From contig WPDH01000056.1 of the NCBI GenBank assembly GCA_019137255.1, forward strand, positions 1 to 64,000: a DNA stretch of 64,000 nt. The letters run 5' to 3'. Below, piece by piece: positions 31,797 through 41,968 of this stretch. How positions within the stretch are numbered: the first letter of the stretch is position 1; each line of letters opens with the position of its first letter. The notes under the pieces were generated by a model that was given only the letters and a program-made list of their open reading frames with translations, was not told where the DNA came from and did not search any database. This stretch comes from Corinectria fuckeliana. Lineage: Eukaryota; Ascomycota; Sordariomycetes; Hypocreales; Nectriaceae. Position numbers and translations under genes: made by a program.

Positions 31797-34700
31797 ATGT
31801 CATCCCCGTCGCAACGCCGACAGCGAGACTCCAAGTCGGCGACGCCTCGTCGCTCTGGCCGTCAACCCGAAGCAAACACCCCGCGTGCCAATCCCTCGCA
31901 ACTAGCCTCGAGCCCGCTCTTCTACCAGTCCTCCCCCGCAGCCCACGGCAACGACGGGCAGGATGCGGCGCCGTCGTCGCCGCTGAGGCACATGACCAAT
32001 AGCCAAACCACTCGTGGTCGCAGCGACGCCCCCAGCTCGCCCCTGCGCCATATGACCGAGACCCAAAGCGACGACGACCCTCAGAGAACCCCCAGAGCCA
32101 CTCCTGGACTCGGTGGAGGTAAGATGATGTGAACGAGTCTAGGCAACCGGAGCATACTGACTGGCCCAGAATCATCACCTATCCGCTACGAACCCAGCTC
32201 TAGTCCCGGTAGATCGCTACGGCAGCAGTCCGAGCTCCGAAGTGAGACTAGTGGTCTCTTCATCGGTTCTCAAATCGGTAGCTCTGCGCCCCACCGGCGA
32301 GGAGACATCAATTCGGATGCCGTACGTACGCCCCGTGCCGCGCGCCGCATTATCCTCGACGATGCTGGCCGCGTGGTGCGCGAAGGGCCTGCCGATGGCT
32401 CCGACGCAGCATCCTTTGCCAACCGGGACCCCAACACCTCTGAAGCGGACGCTCTCGGCGGACAAGGAGAAAGTCTGATTTGGGGCACGACCGTGTCCAT
32501 AGACGACACCTTTGCCTCGTTCAAGGACTTCCTCCGCAACTTCACACAGAAATACCGCATGTACAGGGATGGCTTCTCCGACGCCGAGGTACAAGAGGAC
32601 CCGGAGTCGGAATCGAAGCCGTACGTTGAAGCCATGGAGAACATGCTGCTCTTGGGCACGTCGAGGCTCTACGTCGACATCTCCGACCTCAACTTGTACC
32701 CGCCCACCCGGAAGCTTTGGCACCAAATCCAAGCCTACCCGCAGGAAATCGTGCCCGTGATGGATCAATCGGTCCACGACATGATGGTCGAGCTTGCCCG
32801 GGCAGAGACTCTGAGGAACCGAGCCTCACAGAGCAGCGCTGGCCACCAAGCAACCCACCACAGCACCCAGAGCTCAGAACCCGTCTTCCCTAGCTCCGAT
32901 AGACCTGAGGAGCCTGCTACACCTCGACCCCTGCAAGACCAGCAGCAGCCTTCGTTGGAAGACCAGGTATCCTCTTCCATCTACGTCGTCCGCCCCTTTG
33001 GCCTCGACAAGACGATCAACCTGAGAGACCTGAACCCGTCTGGTAAGTTGGCTGCCAAGTGTCATGACATGATTTAAGCTTACACACAGTAGACATGGAC
33101 CGTCTCATTTCCATCAAGGGACTGGTCATCAGAGCTACCCCTGTCATCCCCGATATGAAAGACGCCTTCTTCCGTTGTAATGTCTGCAATCACTCCGTCA
33201 ACGTCGGCCTTGACCGCGGAAAGATTCGGGAGCCCACTGAGTGCCCTCGTGAAGTATGCGAATCCAAGAACTCGATGCAGATCGTCCACAACCGGTGCTC
33301 CTTTGAAGACAAGCAAGTCATCAAACTCCAGGAGACTCCCGACGCGGTGCCTGCGGGCCAGACGCCGCACTCTGTGTCGGTTTGCGTCTACAATGAGCTG
33401 GTTGACTTTTGCAAGGCCGGTGATCGTGTCGAGTTGACGGGTATCTTCCGTGTCAGCCCCATGCGCGTGAATCCCCGTCAGCGGGCGCTCAAAAGCGTCT
33501 ACAAGACGTACGTCGACGTGCTGCATATCCAGAAGGTGGACAAGAAGCGCATGGGCGCCGACCCGTCGACACTGGGCATCGCAGGCGAGCAGGAGGCCGA
33601 GAATGGCGACAACACCATGGAGGAAACCCGGACCATCTCGGTCGAGGACGAGGAGAAGATCCGGGAGACGGCGGCCCGAGACGATATCTACGAGCTGCTC
33701 GCCCGTTCTCTCGCCCCTTCGATCTACGAAATGGACGATGTGAAGAAGGGCATCCTTCTGCAGCTCTTTGGCGGCGCCAACAAGACCTTCCAAAAGGGCG
33801 CCAGCCCCAAATACCGCGGCGACATCAACGTCCTCCTCTGCGGCGACCCTTCGACGTCCAAGTCGCAAATACTGGCCTACATTCACAAAATCGCCCCTCG
33901 CGGCGTTTACACAAGTGGCAAGGGCTCATCCGCTGTCGGTCTGACGGCGTATGTGACGCGCGACCCCGAGACTCGCCAATTGGTGCTGGAGTCGGGTGCC
34001 CTGGTCCTCTCGGACGGTGGTGTGTGCTGTATCGATGAGTTCGACAAGATGTCCGACTCCACGCGCTCCGTTCTCCATGAAGTCATGGAACAGCAGACCG
34101 TGTCCGTCGCCAAGGCCGGCATCATCACAACCCTCAACGCCCGAACCAGCATCCTCGCCTCGGCCAACCCCATCGGTAGTCGATACAACCCCGATCTCCC
34201 TGTCCCCCAAAACATTGACTTGCCCCCGACCCTCCTCTCCCGTTTCGACCTGGTCTACCTCATTCTCGACCGAGTCGACGAGAAGAACGACCGGCGCCTT
34301 GCTAAGCATCTCCTCTCTCTCTACCTCGAAGACAAGCCACAATCCGCCCCGACCAACAACGACATTCTCCCCGTCGAGTTCCTCACCCTGTACATCTCCT
34401 ACGCACGCTCCAACATCAAGCCCGTCATCTCCAACGAAGCCGCCCACGAGCTCATCGAAGCCTACGTTGCCATGCGCTCTCTCGGCCAGGATGTCCGCAC
34501 CGCCGACAAGCGCATCACCGCCACGACCCGGCAGCTCGAGAGCATGATCCGCCTCGCCGAGGCCCACGCCAAGATGCGTCTCTCCGAGACAGTCACGCGC
34601 GACGACGTCCGCGAGGCCAACCGCCTCATCCAGACGGCTCTCAAGACGGCCGCCACCGATTCGCAGGGACGCATCGACATGAGCCTCCTCACCGAAGGCA

Positions 34701-34951
34701 CGAGCGCCGCCGACCGCAAGCGCCGCGACGAGATCAAGAGCGCCTTGCTGCAGCTGCTCGATGAGATGACGGCGGGAGGCAACACGGTCCGGTGGGGCGA
34801 CGTCGCCCGCCGGCTCAGCGAGGGTGCCAGCGTGCCTGTAGAGCAGTCCGAGTTCAACGAGATCATGAGAGCCCTCGAAGCCGAAAACGCCCTCATGATT
34901 AGCGGCGAGGGCGCCAGGAGGACCATTCGGCGAGTGACAGCGGTTGTCTAA
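31797..34951 (+). CDS. MCM4: DNA replication licensing factor Mcm4
   Basis: Three exons (31797-32118, 32170-33042, 33090-34951) give 1018 aa. The first 180 residues are a disordered Ser/Pro/Arg-rich tail with many SP/TP sites, as usual for Mcm4 and its kinase control. The N-terminal MCM domain contains a zinc finger (Cys428, 431, 450, 455). The AAA+ core carries Walker A GDPSTSKSQ (650-658), Walker B CCIDEFDKM (711-719) and the arginine-finger segment LLSRFDLVYL. The C-terminal winged helix ends TIRRVTAVV. It is a subunit of the replicative MCM2-7 helicase. The block RKLWHQIQAYPQEIVPVMD marks Mcm4 within the family. Confidence 0.96.
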
Positions 34952-35112
34952 AGAAGCCGGCTGGCCAGTGGCTGGAATGACATGAATGAGATAGATGGGT
35001 GGGCTGGTTCGGACAGCAAGGGGTCTTGCTTACGGTACAAGGGCGTTGACATACTACGTATTGCGGAATAACTGTTTTTACAATCTCAATCTGATGAATA
35101 CCGGAAATATTC

Positions 35113-35150
35113 CGTGAAGCAAACGATACTGGCACCTTTTTTGCTTCACG
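35113..35150. repeat. Hairpin-forming inverted repeat downstream of MCM4
   Basis: CGTGAAGCAAA (35113-35123) and TTTGCTTCACG (35140-35150) are perfect reverse complements around a 16-base loop. It lies between the MCM4 3' end and the decayed PLP-enzyme gene. Confidence 0.85.
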
Positions 35151-35192
35151 TACTAACCATAAAAAAAAAGGAGCGTCACTTGTTCAACTCAC

Positions 35193-36113
35193 CTATGCCT
35201 GCTCCTCGCTCGCAAGGTCCTTCTTGGCCTGGCCGCTGAAGGACTTGGTCAGCGAGGTGAGCAGGATGTCGCTGTGGCCAAGGACGTCGACGTTGGCAAA
35301 GCCGGCCACGGTATCGTCGACGACGAGGACGAAGCCGTACTTTTCGGACTGAGCGGAAAGGGGGAGGGAGAGTCAGTACAGGTGATGCAGACGGGGACAA
35401 GAAAGAAAACACCGTACAAGGAGCTTCAGACGGACGACATCAGGGATATCTAAGCTTGGATTCCCGGGAACCTCGACAAAGGCATAGCTGACGGGCCTGC
35501 TCGCCTGCTTCTCCGCTTCGAGCCAGCCCTCGAAGCGGTCGATGCCCTCGCCGTCCACCAGCCCGAAGTGCCTGAACCCGCGAGGACACTCCTCGACGAG
35601 GTAGTGTCGCGTGTTGTGGAAGACGTCGCCGAGGACGACGCCGAGGGTGTTCCTGGGGCTCGTACAGCACGGCATACACGCGGTGGCCCGCCACGTCGAC
35701 GGCCTTGAGCGCGACGTCGTCAGGCCGCATGCAGTGCGGCCCGCGGCCCTCGAGGGCGATGTGGCGGCGGGTATGCGGCCAGATGTCCGGGTTGAGGTAG
35801 ACCAAGGCGCGTTTTCCCTCCTGGCCTAGATGCGTTGAGATGGCCTGGCCGAGCTGTTTTCGCAGTAAGAGTCAAAGAGACGGACGGACGGACGGTTTTC
35901 AGAGGCGGGCAGTAGCAAGGTTTCTCTCACCTGAGCAGCGAACTGCATAGGCAGGAAGCGAGGATACAGGTGAACAATCTTGGAGAGCGGGCCGGGGTCG
36001 CCATCACGAAATGCCTTAGCAACGCGCCAAGTCGGCATGTTGGTGATGATGCTGTTTGGAGTCTGCGGCGGAAGGGCGTGGTCGAACTCGGCCTGGGTTC
36101 TCAGGACGACCAT
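35193..36113 (-). pseudogene. Decayed PLP-dependent Cys/Met-metabolism enzyme (cystathionine gamma-synthase-like)
   Basis: Three exon-like blocks remain: 36113-35931, 35853-35418 and 35348-35193. The first carries the fungal cystathionine-gamma-synthase-type start (SIITNMPTWRVAKAF, then YPRF). The last carries the PLP lysine motif SLTKSFSG after FANVDVLGHSDIL. Near 35650-35665 the reading frame changes inside the second block: upstream it reads VYAVLYEP, downstream NTLGVVLGDVFHNT in another frame, and no GT-AG intron can join them. The gene then stops at 35193, about a dozen residues past the PLP lysine, so the C-terminal domain is missing. The remains total roughly 265 residues. I read it as a pseudogene; a single assembly error could explain the frameshift but not the lost 3' part. 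Confidence 0.78.
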
Positions 36114-36766
36114 TCGTTCGAGGACGGTTGACGCAACTGATGTTGACAGATGATGGACTGTAAGTTATTAGAAAGAGATTCTGTTGGCGAAGAAGAAAAG
36201 GAGATATATATGATTATGTGACTGCTATCAAGGTAAGTAGTAGGTGGAGAGTTGAGCTCTAATACATACGGGAGGATATGCATAAAGTGAAGCCAACTGC
36301 ATCCGTCTATTTGTACCACAACACCGAACAGTACCGGTACGAATACCTGTCGGATAGTCTCACCTAGCTAGCACGCAGCTGAATCTCCGACTAGAGTCTC
36401 GACCGTGCCTCGTCAGCATAATTCGCAACCTGGCTGAAGTTTACCGCCCAGTGGCGCAGCTTCACACCATGAAACCTCGCGGCTGAACGGGCTGATCAGC
36501 CAAGGCGCCCATCACGGGAACAAAAGCCACAGGAACTTGCCGTCGTCTCCGTAAACACTAGGATGCAGCGTAAACAATGCAGCTCAGTTAACTCGTGCAC
36601 TAACTACTATCAAACAAGCAATGCCCCTCACCTCCCCCCCCTCCCTCCCTCCTCTTTCAATGCTTTGCCGTCTCCAGGTTAGTTCGCACAACACATGCAC
36701 GCCATCGCCAATCATCAACTCCTCCCGGAATGATACAGATACAGACCTAGTACGCAGCTTCTTTCG
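36114..36766. other. Intergenic region, pseudogene 5' side to VTC4 3' side
   Basis: About 650 bases. The left part is the former promoter of the PLP-enzyme relic and the right part the VTC4 3' UTR. CCTCCCC-type pyrimidine repeats lie near 36630-36655. No gene seen. Confidence 0.5.
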
Positions 36767-39220
36767 TCACCAAAACTGCCGCTCTCGGCCCTCGTACGCA
36801 AAGTTGAGGGCAACCGCCACGAACAGGGACACGCAGAGGACACTCGGACCCCAGCGGTCGTAGAACTTGACAACCCTGCGTGTCCGGATCGCACTGCTCC
36901 GGTATAAATACGTGCCAACCGAATAGCACAAGCTCATGATGGCGAGCAACGTGAATATGCTTGAAACCCAAAAGGCAGTCGGCGTTGGATGGCTGCCAAA
37001 GTTGAGCAACGTGACAGCAATGGTGCCGATATAAATGGAGTATTCGAGCTGCCGTGTAAGTTAGCTTTCTGTAGGCATCCCCGTCATCGCTGTACTTTTA
37101 CTTACCCATCCTAGGAAAGTCCTCTCGGCCGCGAAATACACCTTCGGTTCCACGCGGACAGGCACGTAAATCTTCTTGCCCCTGGGCGCTCTGAACTTCT
37201 TGTTCTGGATCTGGTCCTGTCCAAACAGCGCCTGCAGTCGATCGCTTCTAGGCACCTGGGTGCTCCGAGGCATCGGGATCGCATGTCGGAGGACGTTGGC
37301 GGTTGCGCGGCCGGCGGCCCGGCCCTTGGTCGACACGAGAGTCGAGTAGTAGTGCCACCCGCCAATCCTTTTGGCCTGCTCCAGCTCGTAGTTCTCGTCA
37401 TAGTCGTCATCCGAGTCGTAGATCGGGAAAGCATCATCCTCCGCTGACACATCGGCCAGTTGGTCCTCCACATCAGAGGGGAGGCCGCGACGACGCCCGG
37501 CCCCTTGAGCACTCGACTCCCCGTTTCCAGTACCATTGCCATTACCAGTACCGTTGCCGGGATACCGGCTGGGGGTTTTTATATCCTCATCGTCCGAGTC
37601 CAGGTCGTCATCGTCATCCGAGGTGGTGGTTGTCCCCGACATGCCGGGACGGCGGATACCAAAGTCGTGGCTGGCAGGCTTGCGAATGTCCACTTCCATC
37701 TGCGGCATCCAAAAAGGCAGCAGGTCTATGCGCTTGGGAAACAGAGTTGCAGTGCCGTGGATGAACTTGGAGAACTTGGGAACAGACTCCACGAGGTGGG
37801 ATGAGATGAGTTGGCGAACCCACTCGGGAGGTTCCTGGCCCATCTGGGTCTGGAGCTTGACCTCTAGGACGGCGTAGGGGAACCGCTCCACATCCTCCGG
37901 GGGAAGTTGGGAGAAGGGAAAGTCGACGCCAATGTCCATGCGTCGCCAGTTATCTCCCGAACGAGAGCGGCCATCGAGGTTGTCCTCCCGGACCATGGTG
38001 AGCTCTGTATCCAACGAGATGCGGACTCGGGCGTCGGCGGGCAGTTGAAAAGCTGTACGGTTGTAGAAGGATCGGCAGACCGGCTTGTATCCCTTCTTGA
38101 GGATAGAGTACTGAACCTCGGACGCCAAGCGCTCGTCCTCAGCAATGGCCTTTTCCGATTTCTTGCCCTCCTTCCGGGCCTTCTCAAAGATGGCAGCGGG
38201 GAGAAGCTCACCCTTCATGTATGAGTTCACGTTCTTCTCCTTGATGGCAAAGCGCGCCTTGACCGACTTCTCACCCGTCCAATCCTCTCGGTGGGTCTTG
38301 CGCTCGACAAAGATAGTCTCCGTCTGCATTCCGCCGTACCATCGAAGTCGGATCGCCTCGGCGCCTTCAGTCTTCTTCAATCGGCCCTCGTACAGGTCCC
38401 AAGTATCAGGATTGTCGTAGTAGATGGAAGTAATGGCCGAGTCCTGCTGCTCAAATTCCTTGCTGGCGTTGAAGACAAGGACAGGCAGATGCTTGAGGAT
38501 GATGAGCTTCAGCTCCGTGACGTTGTCCGGGTGCACCCAGTATTTCGTCGTCTGTCGAATGAAGCTGGCTTGACCACCACCTGCAGCACTATCGCCCTTG
38601 ACTGGATTTCCTCGCGTGCGAACGAGATCGTAGAGCTTGGACAGCTTGATAACGGACGCATCGTAGTTTTCTTTATAAAAGGGCCTCGCCTTGAGCCGCG
38701 TGTCGAAGACGGGTTTGAGGTGCCACCCGGTCAGTTTCTATGAGAGTTGTTAGTGGGGAGTCGGACGTTGGTTCAGCTGACTCACGTCGTGCTTCTTGAT
38801 GATCTTATAAAATCCAGTGTAGTTGAGCTGGACAAACTTGGCGAGGTCGTGCACATCGGCGATGATATCGCTCAGGTCCTCCTCGAGGAGCATAAACTCC
38901 TCCTCCGTGGGCCCGTTCTCGCCGAGTCCGCGCTCGTTAAGGCGGTTGACGACCTCCTTGACCTCGCGCTCGCTGACGGCGATGCGGCGCGCAATCTCCA
39001 TGGCCTTGACCTGCTGCTTGGTGTGGACCTTTTCGAGCTCCAACTCGAGCTTGGCGACGAAGCGAGACTCGTCGTCTTCGCACCACTCGGCTCCGCCCAT
39101 GCGCCCGGGCTTGGGAGAGCCGGTGGCATGCTTGATTTCGTCCTTCAGGCCATCGTAGTCGATGTAGTACCACTGGTATTCGTGGATGACGCTGGAACGA
39201 AGCTGCTCTCCGAACTTCAT
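36767..39220 (-). CDS. VTC4: Vacuolar transporter chaperone 4, polyphosphate polymerase
   Basis: Three exons (39220-38786, 38737-37106, 37048-36767) encode 782 aa. The N-terminal SPX domain (1-145) starts MKFGEQLRSSVIHEYQWYYID and senses inositol pyrophosphates. The tunnel-shaped catalytic domain keeps the residues that separate active Vtc4 from inactive Vtc2/3: IRLRWYG (Arg275, Arg277), VERK (Lys292) and VLEVKLQ (Glu437). A long acidic Asp/Ser and Gly/Asn-rich insertion (about 510-600) precedes three C-terminal membrane helices. The enzyme makes polyphosphate from ATP and moves it into the vacuole. A GTAAG donor-like site at 39541 hints at a 5' UTR intron. Upstream in-frame ATGs exist, but the SPX start fits 39220. 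Confidence 0.94.
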
Positions 39221-40442
39221 GACGACGACGCCGGGTCGGACCTTGGGGGTGCGTTTGCCCGCGTAGGTGCTGGTCCAAGTTTTGTGACGGGTCTTAAGGT
39301 CCTGGACGATGAGCATGAGCGCATTGAAGCAGGTACAGAGCCAGCGAAGCACCCCAGGATGGGTCAAGGTGCTGGCTGGGTACTGGCTAGATGGACGGAG
39401 GAATGGTATGTTGTGAAAGAGGGAGAGCAAATACGGAATACGTAGCAGCAGAGGGAAGTAGGAGTGGGGAGTATGGGGAGTGGGGAGCGGGAGCAGGGCT
39501 TTGCAGCAGAGGCAGAGGCAGATTTAGAAGAAGCGTTTCTTACCTGGTGGTACTTGGAAGATGAGGCGAGCAAAGGCGAATCGAGATGAGGTTGTCGTCG
39601 AACGCAAGCAGGAGGAACCTGGAACAGGATGCTGCTGTAATTAGTTTACGAAGTAGCCTAGGTCATAGCTAGAGGTAGGTCTAGTAGATAATCTAGGCGC
39701 CTTAGCGCGAACGTGGCGTGGTTAGTGCATTCGCCGCCCTTGGCTCGACGAAATACCTCGACGAAAAAGCCCAGAATTGAATTGGCGAATCACTGTGGCG
39801 TCCGCTGGAACGTGCGCGCGTTGCTAGAGGATCGCAGCGGGCAAAGCGCTCCAGAGCGGCCCCGGTCCCCGGTCCGGGCAAAGCATTATTCAGAGCGGGA
39901 GCTCGACAGGATGTAGCCTAGATAATCCACTGTTGGGTCCAGTATCTTTAGGTTAGTGGCCGTCGGCTCCTTGTAGAGAATTGCCTGAACAGTCTTCCAT
40001 CCTGTCCTGGTTATGGATCCGCTAGACGCACTGTGTCTCATCCACTGAGACTGTCACTCCCAATTGCTCACTGGGGCACACGACACCGGGTTGGTTCAAA
40101 TGGGATGGCAGACCCTTAGCATGGGGGGTTTTCTTGTTCTTTTTGTTTGTAACCTTCCCGCCCACCTTTCACTGTGAGACCTGGGGAATCAAGCCACTTG
40201 ACGACATCAATTCCGTCTGTACTTTCAGCAGATGTGACTAGTCTGGCGTCCAATTGTGCTTGCTGGATCCGTTGTGTCCCTCTGCAAATATCTTAATAAT
40301 GAACTAACTGTACAAAGCAAAGTAAAGCTTCACTAGTACCTAGACAAGCTGAGTAAGGGCAGCTCTGCCCCTCCAAAATATACCCGCGCTGCCCCTCCAC
40401 ACCACCACCATCACCACCATCATAATTATCACCGCCGCCGCC
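39221..40442. promoter_or_regulatory. Divergent upstream region, VTC4 / RMT2
   Basis: 1.2 kb between divergent starts. GGGGAGT-type repeats lie near 39466-39495. The RMT2 leader just before its ATG is a CAC/CAT repeat followed by GCCGCCGCC. I saw no gene and no clear phosphate-response (Pho4 CACGTG) box. Confidence 0.5.
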
Positions 40443-41747
40443 ATGCCTGCCATTGACGACTCCATGCCCGCGCGCATCTCCCCCGGCTGCCCGGACGACA
40501 CCCGCGAGGTCCTCCACCACGCCTGGGCCCACGACCGCGACGGCCTCAAGGCCCTCCTGCGCTCCCGCGGCAAGGCCAGCGCCCAGGACCCCACCACCGG
40601 CGAGACTCCCCTCCACGCCGCCATCCGGGCCTGCGGGCCCAAAAACGACGACAGCAGCGACAATGGTGAGGAGGAAGAGCAGGAGGAGGACGGCTGCGTC
40701 GAAGAGGCCCGCGAGGTCGTCCAAGACCTGTTTCTCTCAGGCGCCATCTGGAACGACGTCGACAGCCACAACGAGACGCCCGGGTGCGTTGCCCTCCGTC
40801 TAGGGCGGAAGACGCTCTACAACTTGTGCGTCGACGCAGGCGTGCGCGCGGAGCTCCTGTTCGCCATCATGGGCGACTACGAAGCCCTATCGTCGGGCGA
40901 CGAAGAGGAGGACGAGGATATGGAGCAGGACCAGCCAGAGGAAACCGCCGCCGCTGAGCCTGACACAGACAACGCTGCTGCCGTCGTAGAAGAACCCAAG
41001 TTCATCCCCCCCGACGCAAAGGAAAAGGCTGTGACAAGCGGAGAATATCTCGGCTCCAAGCTGACCTACGACGATGACAAGCTGGTCGATTCGGACCTGA
41101 ACGGCGTCATGATGGCCTGGGAGACAGACATCATGCGCCGCTCCGTCGCCGCCCTCGTCCCGGACTCGGCCCCAGGCAAGCGCATCCTCAACATTGGCTT
41201 CGGCATGGGCATCATCGACGGCATGTTTGCCGGTCTGAAGCCTGCCCGCCACCACATCATCGAGGCCCACCCCTCCGTCCTCGAGCACCTCGCCCAACCA
41301 GACTCCAAATTCGGGTCCAAGTGGGAGGAGAGCGGGCCCGAGGAGGGTGCCTACAAGGTGCACAAGGGCAAGTGGCAGGACATTGCGCCCCAGCTACTGG
41401 CAGACGGCGAGATCTACGACGCCATCTACTTCGATACCTTTGGCGAGGACTACTCGCAGCTACGCATGTTCTTCACCGAGTATGTCATCGGCATCATGGA
41501 CGAGGGCGGTCGGTTCAGCTTCTTCAATGGCCTCGGCGCCGACAGGAAGATCTGCTATGACGTCTACACAAAGGTCGTTGAAATGCAAGGCGCTGACGCC
41601 GGCCTCGACGTCGAGTGGGAGGAGAGCGATGTCGATATGGCAGGGCTAGAACAGGCCGGCAAAGGAGAGTGGGAAGGCGTGCGAAGGCGTTATTGGACAC
41701 TCGACAGTGAGACCCCTTCATACCCCTTGTTGATGATCAAGATCTGA
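40443..41747 (+). CDS. RMT2: Protein arginine N5-methyltransferase Rmt2
   Basis: Single exon, 434 aa. The N-terminal 150 residues form the ankyrin-like part seen in Rmt2 (TGETPLHAAIRA, then NDVDSHNETPGCVALRLGRK). An acidic linker (about 145-185) follows. The SAM-binding GAMT-like methyltransferase domain carries motif I ILNIGFGMGIID near 248-259, IIEAHPSV and YDAIYFDTFGEDY. Rmt2 adds a methyl group to the delta nitrogen of arginine, known in yeast for ribosomal protein L12. This family is largely confined to fungi and plants. It converges on the hexokinase gene with a 221-base gap. Confidence 0.93.
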   Translation: MPAIDDSMPARISPGCPDDTREVLHHAWAHDRDGLKALLRSRGKASAQDPTTGETPLHAAIRACGPKNDDSSDNGEEEEQEEDGCVEEAREVVQDLFLSGAIWNDVDSHNETPGCVALRLGRKTLYNLCVDAGVRAELLFAIMGDYEALSSGDEEEDEDMEQDQPEETAAAEPDTDNAAAVVEEPKFIPPDAKEKAVTSGEYLGSKLTYDDDKLVDSDLNGVMMAWETDIMRRSVAALVPDSAPGKRILNIGFGMGIIDGMFAGLKPARHHIIEAHPSVLEHLAQPDSKFGSKWEESGPEEGAYKVHKGKWQDIAPQLLADGEIYDAIYFDTFGEDYSQLRMFFTEYVIGIMDEGGRFSFFNGLGADRKICYDVYTKVVEMQGADAGLDVEWEESDVDMAGLEQAGKGEWEGVRRRYWTLDSETPSYPLLMIKI

Positions 41748-41968
41748 CCCTTTTTTCACAGAGTACCGGTTACCAATTTGCTCTTTCATGGGCTAAAAAC
41801 GTATGAACAGCAGGTCTTTGGGGTCTCGTCCAACACACAAGAACGGTAGTCCGACAGCAACCGCAAACTTCTGGTTCCCAATCTGCTCCTTTCTTATCGC
41901 CTTTTTAGTTTCTTCCTTTTGTTACTTCGTGATTGCCACCCCCGTCTATAAGCCGCATCACGCTTTTC

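Noticed and set aside
33080..34567. Long minus-strand frames (213 and 268 codons) across MCM4
   Set aside because: Antisense to conserved MCM4 exons, no start context, no family resemblance.
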